Shown here: positions 36,301 to 45,815 of the stretch, piece after piece | How positions within the stretch are numbered: the first letter of the stretch is position 1 | Layout of the letters: every line of letters starts with the position of its first letter | Source: Zhengitettix transpicula | Taxonomy: Eukaryota > Arthropoda > Insecta > Orthoptera > Tetrigidae | Direction of reading: 5' to 3' | Assembly (NCBI GenBank): GCA_037074705.1 | Contig: CM073593.1 | Span: 20,239,001-20,303,000, forward strand | DNA: 64,000 bases | The notes under the pieces: generated by a model | Seen by the model: only the letters and a program-made list of their open reading frames with translations | The model's database searches: none | Told to the model about the DNA's origin: nothing | Program-made: the position numbers and the translations under genes

Positions 36301-39049
36301 TCATCATTATCTGTCCTCAGAAGGCTTTCCAATTCGTCTGACAGTCATCGTTCATCTGGTTGGTTTTAATAATATATTCCTATCGTAATATAATGTCTTG
36401 TAGTTAACCTTTCCGCATCTCCCCCTTCAAATTCCCTTCCTTTTCTATAAGAGGAGAGGGCCAGACCAAGGATTTCATAGCCTATTATCTCACGAAGCAT
36501 GTGGAATGCTGGTCTGAGTATCACAGGTGGAACCTTCAAGGAGAGATGGAGGGGATAACTTCTTCTCGCTCTGTTTTTGAACTAACTTCTGTTTTGAGAG
36601 GAATATGTTCCGGGGACGCATACTTTGGATATACGGTAAACGTTGACCGTTGCTCCGATTAGAACAGTCGGCCAGCTGTCTCCTAAACTGGTCGAGGCAC
36701 GTAGAAGGGAATGCTGCGAAGCCACAGCAAACCTCACTCGTCATAGGAAGGGCGTGGGACAGGTACCAAAAGCTCGACCTACCTGATTCAGGTTTTATAG
36801 GCTTTTCCCGTCATCACTTTTCTACGAATACCGAATGATCTTTAAAATACAGATCGGGGCCCTAGTTAACCCTTGACTAGCTTTATCTACCTTCCGCATC
36901 CCCCATTTAAATTTCTTTCGTATTTCCTATGGTATTAAAGAGTAGTTGCCATCACTTGGACTACCCCCATGTAGTGTGTCAGTATAAAAAATATCATCTC
37001 AAAATTATCCAAACAGTTATTCTTATTTTCCTTATGGCAGATATTTTTCTCCTTGAAAAATTCATAATTGGATTGCATATAATGTAAAGTAACAACAATA
37101 ATTTTATAAATGTTTCTTATGTAATATTGACATTTAAAGATTGTTTAGCTTGTATTTTCATTTCAAATAACAGTTCACTCGTCTCTCCTGGGTTTTCATA
37201 TTTTCCTAGAATTATTTCTACACCTGTGTTCCCTCTTTATCTATTTTTCTACGAGTTTCGTACATTGATATGTATCTTCCTTTGCAGACAGACTTCAAAA
37301 TGTTCATTGATCTGAAGGTGTTCTGTTATTAAAATCACTCTCAGTGCTTTTCAACACAACCACTTACTAAAAGGAAGTTAACTTGACTCCAAACAGTCAT
37401 TAATCATCACCTAAAATGTCTCTGGGGACATGGAAAATTTATTTTCTTATTCACATTGGCCATTATATAAATACATGTTATGGAGTCGGTATGTAAAAAT
37501 ATTGATATAATTTTAAAGAATCATGTAATTGAGAATATGTTGTTCGAGAACAAGATTGACAGAAGCAAAAGACACACTCCTTGAATGGCAAGTGGTTTGT
37601 AATTAACTCCGAGGAAGGTCGGATAAGAAGGTAGGCGACCTTGTAATTTGATTATTTCAACGGGGCTTATTACGAAAAATAAAAAAGGTATAAATATCGT
37701 TCATCTTGCTTATTATCCCTCGATTTCTGCCCGTTTCTTATTATTCTTCAACGCCCGTTCTATCTGCTACTTTGCTAATTCTATGATTATATTTAATAAT
37801 ATCCCGTTTGGGAACTCGGAGCTCTAGATACGAAGTCTTGTAGACATGGCACAATTTCCTACATCCTCTCTTATATCCTCTTTGATACAGTGTTGCGATC
37901 AATCAAATCGTATATTCGGTGCATTTACACAATGATTTTCTCAATAAGAAACTGGAAGATAATTTGTGTATAATATTGTAATTAATAGTTTCGTTAGATA
38001 AAGTGAAACTGAGGTCTCCGTTTTCGTCTTGACTATCAATTAGTGGGGAACTAAGCTGTGAGAATACCAAATTCGATGTTAGGAAAGCTACTAGTTTCTG
38101 ATTCACGTAGTCCATAGATTTCACGATTGCTGCGGTAGGATTAATAGCAATACTTTTCGGAATGTTACCGTCATATTCCTGGTTTTACAAAATAAACTAC
38201 AAAGTATAATATACTGGTTATAATACAATGAATCTACAATAACCAATAGATATTGAAGCATTAGGTTATTCTGAAGTATGAGTTTTCATCTACAACTGCG
38301 TAATACATTGAAAAATTGTTAAGGATTCAAAGAAAAAAATTAATTCGAAAAATTGAATATTTGAACTGGTGTATTTTCTAAACTGAGTCAACTAACAGAC
38401 TACATGACTTTCTGAATTTCGGATGACTAGTGGCCTGTCGGCGAATTCCGTTTAATAAAACTCATGGAAATTTTTAGGAAATTGTGAAACAGTCAACCCT
38501 CGAGTTCTTTAATGACTTGATGCCTAAATGTTTCGCGAAAACTATAGAAGAGGCAAGCCGATGTGATCTAGGGCATTCGAACTATCATCATTCCATTTTA
38601 AGCTCCACCATCCTCGTTGGTTATTACAAATAGCAAAAGGTTCCCTAATTATTTGTAATATGGAAACCAGGTACATCGTAGTTCCCTAATCCCACAATAT
38701 TTGAGTATTCTCTATGAAGGACATAAAAAATAGGATGTAAATTGACTTTTGTGTGTTGTTAAAATTATCAATAAATTGAAAATATGTGTGAAAGAGATTT
38801 GTAATTCATTATATCTGGAGCACCGATTACAAATGTACCACAGGATAGAAAATAAATTATTATTTTTGGCCGAAAATAGCTTTCAGTACCGAATTTACAT
38901 TGATAAAATTTTCAAGTGATCTCTTTTAACGAACACGGTCCAAGATGAAGATGATATGAACATGGAGGACGGTCGTCGGTGGAAATGATGTTGTTTGTAT
39001 GCAAGTCTCTCTCACCTGCTAACACCGTCAGCAACACGATCGTCACCAT
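21144..39049 (-). CDS. Lipase-family gene B (pancreatic lipase / PLA1-like), complete
   Basis: Six exons join in frame: 39016-39049, 35636-35732, 31687-31832, 28498-28755, 25425-25610 and 21144-21325; 903 nt, 300 residues, phases 1,2,1,1,1. Signal peptide MVTIVLLTVLAGLAVA. Then GPCSFDFADAC (22-32), KVIIHGY (72-78), VLAADW (102-107) and the elbow GHSLGAH (151-157) with catalytic Ser153. Catalytic Asp181 is in GLDPALP and catalytic His247 in CSHLMSAVYFAES. The lid is short, as in insect PLA1-like members. Ala220 stands where gene A has Cys before GDVDFY. The reading ends MGEYCPTR, shorter than gene C by the last strand. An in-frame Met about 78 codons upstream of the chosen ATG would extend the protein, but the chosen ATG directly precedes the signal peptide. 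Product expected to be a secreted lipid-ester hydrolase; substrate unknown. Confidence 0.9.
21790..22760 (+). mobile_element. Helitron-like region with about 280-bp imperfect tandem units
   Basis: At least three diverged units in tandem, each with a GTGGTGGGAG or GGTGGTGGAA block, GGAGGTAGAAATTTTCAAA, a TTTGCGTC.AATAAATATT block and CGAGATTGGAGTAAAATC. It ends ACTCGGGCTAGTAACCCAG, then CTAG and T at 22760, the hairpin plus CTAG|T of a Helitron 3' end. No Rep/helicase remains. Confidence 0.6.
22905..23132. repeat. Near-perfect 114-bp tandem duplication
   Basis: Units 22905-23018 and 23019-23132 differ at only a few bases, each with TTTTGTCTGCCAGCCACCAA and GGTCGACCTTAAATGA.GTGG. The high identity indicates a recent event. 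Confidence 0.95.
23133..25424. other. Gene B intron 5, right part
   Basis: AT-rich, no recognised element; short open frames only. Confidence 0.5.
25425..25610 (-). CDS. Gene B exon 5 (catalytic Asp)
   Basis: 186 nt, acceptor ttcgttccag and donor CAAAA|GTAAAT. Encodes GLDPALPFF, DDAPFVDAIHTNAG, GDVDFYVNGG and QPAC. Confidence 0.94.
25836..25868 (-). ncRNA. Hammerhead-like motif on the minus strand
   Basis: Minus strand reads CACCTGACGAAAGGCACAAA, then GTTTCCA, GAAAC and GTTGTGTAG. Core boxes CTGACGA and GAAAC are both intact; stem II is short. Confidence 0.45.
25870..26245 (+). mobile_element. 3' end of a non-LTR retrotransposon (LINE)
   Basis: From about 26108 the plus strand codes the typical reverse-transcriptase ORF end DDLRKMGVSRWRERAENQQD, then WALIVKALNGL and a stop. 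The upstream part (GGCGGGAACTCAGACCCCTG and GGTCCTCCAGGTTCGGGG) looks like the same element without an open frame. The rest of the element is missing. Confidence 0.6.
26515..26540. repeat. (GA)n microsatellite
   Basis: Short pure GA run after gcgagcgc. Confidence 0.95.
26900..27061 (+). mobile_element. Helitron 3' end
   Basis: Ends CACGGGCAACACCAGACACC, then CAGCTAG and T, the same terminus as 9261 (minus) and 22760. The 5' limit is not determined. Confidence 0.45.
27190..27690 (-). other. Unidentified GC-richer open reading frame (about 158 codons)
   Basis: An open frame on the minus strand with mixed composition (…MRIEPLTVATWFIAARLT…, ARGVGNNGIFLGGNGQGKD), lying in gene B intron 4. It has no signal peptide and no motif I know, and no clear splice sites. 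The last third becomes AT-rich read-through. It may be transposon-derived; I do not assign a product. Confidence 0.25.
28030..28235 (+). mobile_element. Mariner/IS630-type transposase C-terminal relic
   Basis: One frame reads ISRGGPVARRARSPDMAPMD, then FFFCGHLKILVYETPIGN and later IAAAEAVLQAPG. This is the end of a DDxD transposase: the SPD.xPxDFF..G motif carries the third catalytic Asp. The upstream two thirds are absent. Confidence 0.7.
28498..28755 (-). CDS. Gene B exon 4 (catalytic Ser)
   Basis: 258 nt, acceptor ctatttcag and donor ATCACAG|GTCACA. Encodes YLSLGSVNVLAADW, APCYPVAVLN, GRCVGRF and VVGHSLGAHIAGFASNEL. It is five codons longer than exon 4 of genes A and C, mainly around the helix after Ser153. 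CpG-rich in an AT-rich setting. Confidence 0.95.
29408..30411 (+). mobile_element. LTR-like element 3 (TG...CA, ATAT flanks)
   Basis: 1004 bp, TGTAATGCCAATTAATTAGG ... TTGATTATTACA, flanked by ATAT on both sides. Close relative of elements 2 and 5 (GCGGCAGGAGTTTC..AAGCGACAAT, AAAGTCAAAATGGCGTATGC region). Near the end, ATTACATATTGGCTTCCACA and ACGTGGGGC show one LTR end plus a primer-site-like unit before the second end. Confidence 0.72.
31687..31832 (-). CDS. Gene B exon 3 (HGY strand)
   Basis: 146 nt, acceptor ctttacaag and donor ACCG|GTAAGA. Encodes DEPHDYEILTLSNPEPS and FDPSLPTKVIIHGYVGSVDF. Confidence 0.92.
31895..32170 (-). mobile_element. Second, unrelated tRNA-derived SINE
   Basis: The minus strand reads GGATGGCTCAGTGGCTAGAG (tRNA-like head with box A) then GCGGAAGCTCGTTTCCCGGT, a degenerate box B, with a body unlike the other SINEs here. 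It lies just upstream of gene B exon 3 within intron 2. Confidence 0.6.
32225..33215 (+). mobile_element. LTR-like element 4
   Basis: 991 bp, TGTAGTAATTAG ... GTTTATTACA, ATAT on both sides. It contains the motif AACCCAGATAAAGACCCTGA, a donor-like CCGTAAGTAG followed by ATTGTAAACC, and an internal tandem duplication (AGTCAACGGCGAGAAGCGAA twice, about 32378 and 32522). The short open frame over the duplication is not taken as a gene. Confidence 0.7.
33230..34225 (+). mobile_element. LTR-like element 5
   Basis: TGTAATGTCAATTATTTAGG to ATTACA at 34164, then a primer-site-like TTTTGGCGCTTCACGTGAGG and an AT-rich tail running into (TA)n. Very similar to element 2 along its body. It carries CTGGTACCAGCTGG with ACGTAAGTAAC and AAACCCAGTAGAGACCCTGA. 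It starts 15 bp after element 4, so the two are nearly abutting. Confidence 0.7.
34226..35635. other. Gene B intron 2, right part
   Basis: AT-rich; nothing recognised. Confidence 0.5.
35636..35732 (-). CDS. Gene B exon 2
   Basis: 97 nt, acceptor gtaattgcag and donor TCTAG|GTGAGG. Encodes LAVADEWNIGPCSFDF through DDDIVFYLYS; the VFYLYSR end is a family hallmark before the beta-strand region. Confidence 0.9.
36400..36985 (-). repeat. Dispersed repeat family R, copy in gene B intron 1
   Basis: Reverse orientation relative to 50410-50930: complements of GGGTTAACTAGGGCC, GTCGGCCAGCTGTCTCC, CTGGTCGAGGCACG and CATCTCCCCC-type ends are present. Terminal blocks occur twice (36405-36470 and 36870-36985), in the same orientation. 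Confidence 0.6.
37774..38063. repeat. Large inverted repeat, left arm
   Basis: Near-identical reverse complement of 40085-40369. A segment coding the same 50-residue open frame (QLSSPLIDSQDENGDLSFTL and on) is present in both arms, which explains the two identical small open frames; it is not evidence of a gene. The arms enclose about 2.0 kb, including exon 1 of gene B. Confidence 0.9.
38064..39015. other. Segment inside the large inverted repeat, gene B intron 1
   Basis: No element recognised. Part of the approximately 2.0 kb between the inverted arms. Confidence 0.45.
39016..39049 (-). CDS. Gene B exon 1 (signal peptide)
   Basis: 34 nt encoding MVTIVLLTVLA, donor GCAG|GTGAGA. The exon lies between the two arms of a large inverted repeat (37774-38063 and 40085-40369). 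Confidence 0.82.
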
Positions 39050-40084
39050 AGCGGTTTCGCATCTGAAATTCTTGTTTCTGCCTTCGGAACTGGCCCCTCC
39101 ACTCCCGACATCGTGGTGTGACGTCATATCTGGCACAGCGACGTATATCGAGTTGAAGAAATCGGGGCTGCCTGTCGGGGTTTCCATTCGCAACGTCCAA
39201 TTACAGGTGTCGACAGTGAGGACTGAGCTCCGACACCAAATTTCATGAGATGAGTCAAATAACTTCTTGGGTTTCGACTCAGCCACGAAATTTTCACGTC
39301 AAAACGTATAATTTAGGTTTTGAATACAGCTTTGGGAGATCCCGCAAGGGAATACGAATTTTCAGTCTGTTAGTCCTTTTGCCGTACATGGATTAGTCGT
39401 TAATTTTCTGCTCCCCGTCCTCTTCATCTCCCAGCAGCATCTTGACACAACAGTTTCCTTTTTCAACCAAATCACTTTTTCGTCCGCACACTCCCTCCAA
39501 TGATAACATACCATAATAGGCGGAGCTTCTCTCTGGAGTTCTGGAAATTTTTGCAAAAATTCCAACGTTTCCAAAAACCAGTCTGGTAAATGTCGAGGAC
39601 ACGCCCGTACCATAGACCGTCCGCCAAGCATGACATCGGTTCATATAATTCAGCTAATTTTCTTACATTTTATTCGTAATTAATTTCCATTACTAAAATA
39701 CACGCGTTACAATATGTTTTACTGTCTTTCCGAAGAGTTTAAGAAATAGTTTCAGACGAAGTTTGGAGTTCCGTAGATAATTCAGTACGTTGTTCAGTTC
39801 ACTTCCAGTTTTCTTCCAACTATGTAACTAGTCAGTCAAGTACGGCAATGACTATTAATAAACCTGATGATAGTGTCTACATGTTACAGAATCACTTCTT
39901 ACATCTTGTGACGTAGCCTGAGCTATTATACTTTTGATGTCTTATTTGCATGATTCTCGCTTGGAATTCCTGAGAAGATAAAAAATTTAGTTCTTCGTCC
40001 TACATTTGCGTTAAGTGAACCTGTATTTTTACGTTCGTTACTATGTATTTAATCACTTTCCTCCCAATTTTTTTTCCAGGGAAG
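39050..40084. other. Upstream region of gene B inside the inverted repeat
   Basis: GC-richer than the surroundings at 39060-39290, consistent with a 5'UTR or promoter-proximal region. An open frame continuous with gene B runs back to 39286. The frame at 39362-39644 (minus) has no recognised motif. Confidence 0.4.
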
Positions 40085-40369
40085 TCTCACAGCTTAGTTC
40101 CCCACTAATTGATAGTCAAGACGAAAACGGAGACCTCAGTTTCACTTTATCTAACGAAACTATTAATTACAATATTATACACAAATTATCTTCCAGTTTC
40201 TTATTGAGAAAATCACTGTGTAAATGCACCGAATATACGATTTGATTGATCGCAACACTGTATCAAAAGACGATCGAAGAGAGGATGTAGGAAATTGTGC
40301 CATGTCTACAAGACTTCGTATCTAGTGCTCCGAGTTCCAAAACGGGATATTATTAAACATAATTAGCAT
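40085..40369. repeat. Large inverted repeat, right arm
   Basis: Partner of 37774-38063. Differences cluster near the outer end (for example TCTAGTGCTCCGAG against TCTAGAGCTCCGAG). No obvious short target duplication outside the arms was seen. Confidence 0.9.
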
Positions 40370-41210
40370 TTCTGTTACTCCTCCTGCAATACATTTCTTT
40401 CCAAGTAAAGATGTAAAATTCTGTTTTAAATAGAAATTGGAGATCTAAAATCCAAACACCAGTTATCTGAGTCCCAAAACAGTAGAAAAATAATACATTA
40501 ACCTGCAGAGTAAATAGGATCATGCCGGAAGTTTGTCGACCTGTATAGCAAATAAAAACTGTTTTAATATATATAAAAAATTATTTTAATCTTAGAAAAC
40601 ATTCTCGTTTTAAGAAAGCGATATGCCTTTTACAGCAGTTTAGTTTATCGCAAATTTTTTCTGTTACTGGGTGGAAGTTCTTGTAGCGATAGCAGTGACA
40701 GTGGGAAATTTATAATAGCTGCAATTTTACGCAGTTTAGCTATCGTAAGATTTCTGTACTTTTTTTTTTTTGCACACGAGACAACTGAAATGTAAAATAT
40801 TCTTATCCGGTTTAAAGCGTAACATATCGACTTTCTATTTGCTGCCTGGAAGTAACTGTATGATTGCCCTTCAATAAAATTGTATAATTGAAATTCAATT
40901 ATGCCAATCGAGTTGTTGTAAAACTCCTACTTCTTTAACGAAACGTCACAGTTCCAGGATTGTTATTATGTGAATATGCGCTAAAATTATTATTATTACT
41001 TTAATGAAATGTTGTCATATAAAATACAATTAACCATAATATTACTTGACTTGATCCTTATGATTTCTCCTCGTATTCGTCATTAAGCTGTAGTAATATT
41101 TAAACTGAAATAATAATAATCGTCAAAAGTTTCATGACAAATTTAAATTTAAGACATAACGTTCCAGAATTACTTTTAAAATAGAATAGAAAAATATAAT
41201 TAATGTATCA

Positions 41211-41396
41211 TGGTCATTAGTCAGATTAATTAATTAAAATTTACATAGATTACAATACACAAAACGTTTCCTCCCTATGTTCAGTGACCTCATGTTAATT
41301 ATGTACGTGTGGAGAAGTTCCTGAACATAGGGTGGAAACGTTTCGTGTATTGTAATCTATGTAAATTTTAATTAATTAATCTGACTATATGGCCAC
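41211..41396. mobile_element. Hairpin element (about 80-bp inverted arms)
   Basis: Left arm 41211-41290 and right arm 41314-41396 are nearly perfect reverse complements (AGTCAGATTAATTAATTAAA, TACATAGATTACAATACAC, CCCTATGTTCA) around a short loop. A GGAAACGTTTCGTG stretch recalls the Penelope-like ends elsewhere. Confidence 0.8.
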
Positions 41397-42078
41397 GATA
41401 AAATTAAATATATTTGTAATAATACAAGTCCGATTAATTGTAAATTTTATTTATAGAATAAAATATTTATATTTCATGTACAATATTTTCAACATTACAG
41501 TTACATTTAAGGTGGAATGATTAAGGTTTTTCTTTTAATAATTTTATATTACTGATCGTTAAATTGTGTCGCTTTTCTTATTTTCAGTGCCCACATTTTT
41601 TATGATGCGAATTAAAGATTTTTCTGTTCACTTTAATACCTTATCAAGTTTTATTAAATTGATTTCGCGGGCCTCATAAATTCTAAAGAATTCTTGTATT
41701 TACTCATAAACATGAACAGACGTTAATTTTTCTTTGCGATAAAAATACAACAATACTCAACAGCGACTCGAGAGATTCTGATGGCTGCATACATTTAAAC
41801 AAATAAAAATGTAATATCCTCATATCAGGTCTTATATTGTAATAAAATTCGCTTTAACTTCTGGAATTTGACCACAGACGTTTGAATTTTTCTGTTATCA
41901 AACACACACTTAAAAATATTTCTAAACCGATCAGTTAATTGCGGATCATATTCAAAATAATATTTTGGACTACGCCATTCTAGATAATTAATAATGAAAA
42001 CCGTTGTGGGGAATTTGAATTAATTACTCCGGAATGGGAAATATCTTAAATGCGTTAATATTCGTAGTCGAAAATATA

Positions 42079-42695
42079 GAGGGTGTCCCTTTCAAACCTC
42101 CCACATTTCAAAGGCCCAGGAAAAAAAAACTACAGTAGATACGTTAATGAAATTGCACCATATGCAAGATTATCTCAAATAATTTATTTAATAATTATCA
42201 GTCTACCTCTACATGTGAAGGATTTGAAGCACAAAGAATATTGAGTCTGTATTAAATTTCTTGCCGTGTACATCGTAACAATACGCTATCGCATATCCGT
42301 AGCTAATTGTTGTCGGTATGGTTTGTCGTTGTAGTACACCAGCATCGGTATGCTTACAATGTTCAAATTCTGCAACATCTTACACCGAACTACAAGCCAT
42401 GCCGACAAAAATTTGCTACTGATGCAGCATATTGTTACGAAGAATATGGCAAGAAATTGAATATAGACGAGATATTATTCGAGCTACAAATGATTCACTT
42501 GTATTTCGTTACCTGTTATTTTTAATTGTATCGGAGCCACCAGTTGGGTATTGTTGCTCATTATATACGACGATAACAAAATTTTACTGCGCAAACATTT
42601 TTGCTCTAGCATACGGTATAATTTAATAATAATATTTACGGTACTTTTATTCTCCTGGGCCTTTGAAATGTGGGAGATTTAAAACTGACACCCAC
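42079..42695. mobile_element. Non-autonomous DNA transposon, 43-bp TIRs, TA flanks
   Basis: 617 bp with TIRs: left GAGGGTGTCCCTTTCAAACC then TCCCACATTTCAAAGGCCCA; right the complement, with a few mismatches. A TA dinucleotide flanks each end, as in Tc1/mariner-type targets. The internal open frames are short and carry no DDE motif that I see. Confidence 0.75.
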
Positions 42696-43264
42696 TATTC
42701 ACAAACAAATTATCTGTATGCCCACAAACTAGATTCAACAATACTCGGATACCAATGAAGTAAGAAATAAAATACCTCGAGATGCACCTTGATGAAAAAT
42801 TTACCCGGAGCACACAAATTAAAGCCCAGGGGGAAACAACTAGACTTAAAAGTCAAATAATTGTATTGGTTAATTGGAAGAAGATCCCAACTATCATATT
42901 CAAAAACAGGCAAGACAATACAACTTTAAATTAGATCACGAAAACGACATCTGTCTGGCAAACCAACAGCCAATAACAAGAAGAATCAAGCGGAATTGGC
43001 CACAGGACCTCGTCAATCAAAACAGAAGAATATTACCGGGAAAATAGCTATGGCTAGATCCCATCAAGATATTAACAAAGACATGTAATTAACTCATTAC
43101 TTAATTGCAAAGTAGATTGTAAATGAGCTATAATTTTTTTTAAGCATATTTCATTTGCGTTTAGTTTGCCAGATCAAAATATTGCATTTTCATTATGACA
43201 AAAATTAAAGTATGGAGTCGCCTTGTTTTCCTTCTCTCGCTGTGAACGTTTTGGTTGAAAACAG

Positions 43265-43392
43265 AAATATACATATTGTGAAGAAAGAGTTCTCGGGTTT
43301 CCACACGGGTACAAGAGCGGTTAAACTACGACGTTTGGACAACCGCAAGCTCTGTCGTCATCTTCGTCTGGAAGATCTGGAAATCCGAAAAC
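43265..43392 (-). ncRNA. Penelope-like 3' end with hammerhead-like core, second subfamily
   Basis: The minus strand reads CAGACGAAGATGACGACAG, then GGTTGTCCAAACGTCGTAG, TTTAACCGCTC and GAAACCCGAGAACTCTTTC. Stem II GACGACA-..-TGTC-type pairing and (G)AAACGTCG are visible, with C replacing G in GAAAC. A related end, plus strand, is at 55422-55500. It explains the open frame on the opposite strand at 43212-43487. Confidence 0.45.
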
Positions 43393-43583
43393 ATTTTCTG
43401 AAGCAACAACACCGGGAAAGCATTCGATCTTTTAGATACAAATGGTATCTCTTATCAGAGTTTATTTCTGTGATTTTAAATTCATAAATTGTTTTAGTTG
43501 ATTTTTGGATAGCCCGTGTAATGTAGGTCTTTGTTATTATATTTTTCATTATTATACATATAATCACACATTTTCGTCGTTGA

Positions 43584-44022
43584 CTAGTCTTCTCTTCCCG
43601 TGTTGATGGTTTGCTTAGCGTAGCCGTGAGTGACGTGGACTGGAGCCCCACCAACTCTTTCAGGACTGACGATGTTCGTCTCGTCGAGCGTCGTGAGGTC
43701 TGGTTGGTAAGCCTGTGTGGTCGTGCCCTTGTGTGCCGCTCTGTGAGGACATGTGGGGCCGTAGCTGGCCGTCACTCCCTGTCGCAGGACTGTCGTGTAT
43801 CCCAGGTGGATGTTTACGGTCGTACCCTCGGCGGACGGGTAGATGATTTCCTTGGCCACGGAGCCGTTTAGGTTTGCCACGACCTTTTCCTTTAGAGAGG
43901 TCAGGGCAAGAGGCTTCGGCGCTCTCTCGGGGTCACCGCAGCATCTCAAGTCTCCTGGACCTCCCGCGTATTTGGGACAGAAAGGCTCGTCCTCGTTATG
44001 AACGCAAAAGAACCCGTTCACC
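43584..44022 (-). CDS. Terminal exon of an unidentified protein (146 codons including stop)
   Basis: Minus-strand exon with a clear acceptor (ttatttgtatttcag) at 44023-44024, then an open frame to a stop at 43584. It starts one base before a codon, so the preceding exon must end in phase 2. The product begins VNGFFCVHNEDEPFCPKYAG and then has DLRCCGDPE, four or more cysteines in a short stretch. A hydrophilic Cys-poor tail follows, with APKPLALTSLKEKVVANLNG and YQPDLTTLDETN, ending TINTGRED. No transmembrane segment and no lipase motif. It cannot follow gene C exon 5, whose phase is 1. I found no upstream exons; they may be inside gene C introns or beyond the window. Clearly GC-richer than its surroundings. 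Function unknown; a retro- or transposon-derived origin is not excluded. Confidence 0.5.
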
Positions 44023-44568
44023 CTGAAATACAAATAACCGAATTCGAAGTAGTTAGTTTGTGGATGAGATAAAGAATATAATCTTATCCAGTAAAGTTTT
44101 CGATTGCTTGACTTTGTACGGGTATTTATTTATATGAGCCTGAAAAAGTATTTAATTATACATTAAACTATTAGTCAAGACATCACAACACTGTACCTTA
44201 ATCGAGTAGACATCTTAAAACAGTCACGAATACCTAAGAGAGTCCAATATACTCCCGGCACACTGAAATACTCTCCTTTCCTTAATAGGGTTATACAAAC
44301 CTTTCTATACCATACGACAGTCAATAATATTCCCGTTACCTTAAAAATGTAAAAATTAATCCAAATACTTTAAAAAGTAAAAAATATACGTCCGGTACCC
44401 TACTATATGGGACTTCGAGAGTCAAAATGCTCCCAGTGCCCCAATAGAGTCAGAAATACTCCTGGTGTCGTAAGAGTAAAAAATATTTAAAATATTACAT
44501 TTTAAAATGAAATGAGGATCATTGCCGATTTCTGAACCTGTCGTGATTTTTCAATCCTGATCCTGTAA

Positions 44569-45142
44569 CACATTGAATGCCATGAGTTCACTGGTGAACT
44601 CAGAATTGGGTTGCGGAGGACCAATGAGTTCACCGGTGAACTCAGCTCGATCATGTTTTAAGCTTGCCTTCTAGCGACTGTGTATTGTGTTAAATCAAAA
44701 CGGTGCGAATAGAAATCTTATGAGATACCAAAGAATTGTTTCCTAAAATGGCCAACAGATGTGATGCAAATCTCAACATTATGTGAAGAATGTGCCAAAT
44801 TTTTATGTGCATCATGTTTCCATGTTACCCATAATTGATCATTTTTAATACATGTCATAATTTTATTTTTGCCGAAATATATAATTTTATTATTTTATAC
44901 AAACATATAAAAACGAAGTAGATGTTTTATTCCTTCCCCAAGTTTTTTTAATTTTTATGGGAAATTAAAAAGGGTCTATAAGTATTTACCTCAAAATGGG
45001 TTGAACTAATGCTAAGATTATGATAATTGAACACACCGGTGAACTCAACTATTTTCTGCAAGTAAAGCATATTTCCGTTGTCAAATGTAGTTGGGAACAA
45101 TCTATCTTGTGTTAGGCAAGTCCAAACTACTAAATTAAATAA

Positions 45143-45200
<58 letters not shown>

Positions 45201-45261
45201 GTATATATATTGGCCCGATGGTATCCCATCAAACGGTATCAAACCCGTGGCACTCAACGTA
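44569..45261. mobile_element. piggyBac-like MITE with palindromic GAGTTCACCGGTGAACTC units
   Basis: Ends ACATTGAATGCCATGAGTT (left) and the complement of ACGTTGAGTGCCACGGGTT (right), flanked by GTAA (left, from TTAA?) and TTAA (right). Inside are three copies of a palindrome, 44583-44602, 44625-44644 (perfect 20 bp) and about 45032-45049. It contains a (TA)n run at 45148-45198. Confidence 0.55.
45148..45198. repeat. (TA)n microsatellite
   Basis: Pure TA run within the MITE-like segment. Confidence 0.97.
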
Positions 45262-45582
45262 TTAATGAAATATATTTAATGGCCTATATACGACTGAACT
45301 TCAGATGTAGGCTTCTTCTGTGTCTTCTTAATTAAACAAATGCACCATTGATCAAATCGCAGTAATACATCCTTTCTCCTAAATTTATCCCGTGAGGATT
45401 GTGATATAGTGAAAATTGTACGAAATAAGTCTTATTTAAGACTATTTGTCGCTTCCATCGTGTCGATGGACACGAACCACTCCAAGAAATTCAGAATGCG
45501 TCATGAAAGATGACAGTCTAAGAAGGCCAAAACTCGCAGAAACGGCTGTCGAGTCAAGCAGCTAGAAAATTTTCACTGTATC

Positions 45583-45815
45583 TTATTGGTAAACATTTAT
45601 ACTGGGCGTATTTAAGTCGAGTTCAAATAACACTACTTGCCCTAGAGGGGTGAGGGCTCCCATTAGCAGAGTAGATTGCTTCTCGAAGAGACGCCGAGAC
45701 GCGCCGATGCCTACGCCGCAACGCCGGCTGCACGGCGCCGCCTTCCTAGCCAGAGATCTGCTCAGACTCTCCGCCAGGTAGCACACGGACCGAATGTGGC
45801 TGCACAAGTCTGGAT
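45583..45815 (-). CDS. Gene C exon 6 (catalytic His, stop)
   Basis: 233 nt, acceptor atatttctcag, TAA stop at 45583-45585. Encodes PDLCSHIRSVCYLAESL, PCSRRCGVG and the final strand MGALTPLGQVVLFELDLN. Confidence 0.92.

Noticed and set aside
37903..40245. Two open frames sharing an identical 50-residue peptide
   Set aside because: They are the two arms of one inverted repeat; identity comes from DNA duplication, with no start, splice site or motif that supports a gene.
43212..43487. 91-codon plus-strand open frame
   Set aside because: It is antisense to a Penelope-like 3' end with conserved non-coding blocks.
44948..45232. 94-codon open frame on the minus strand
   Set aside because: Same reason: TA microsatellite translated as IYIYIY inside a MITE.
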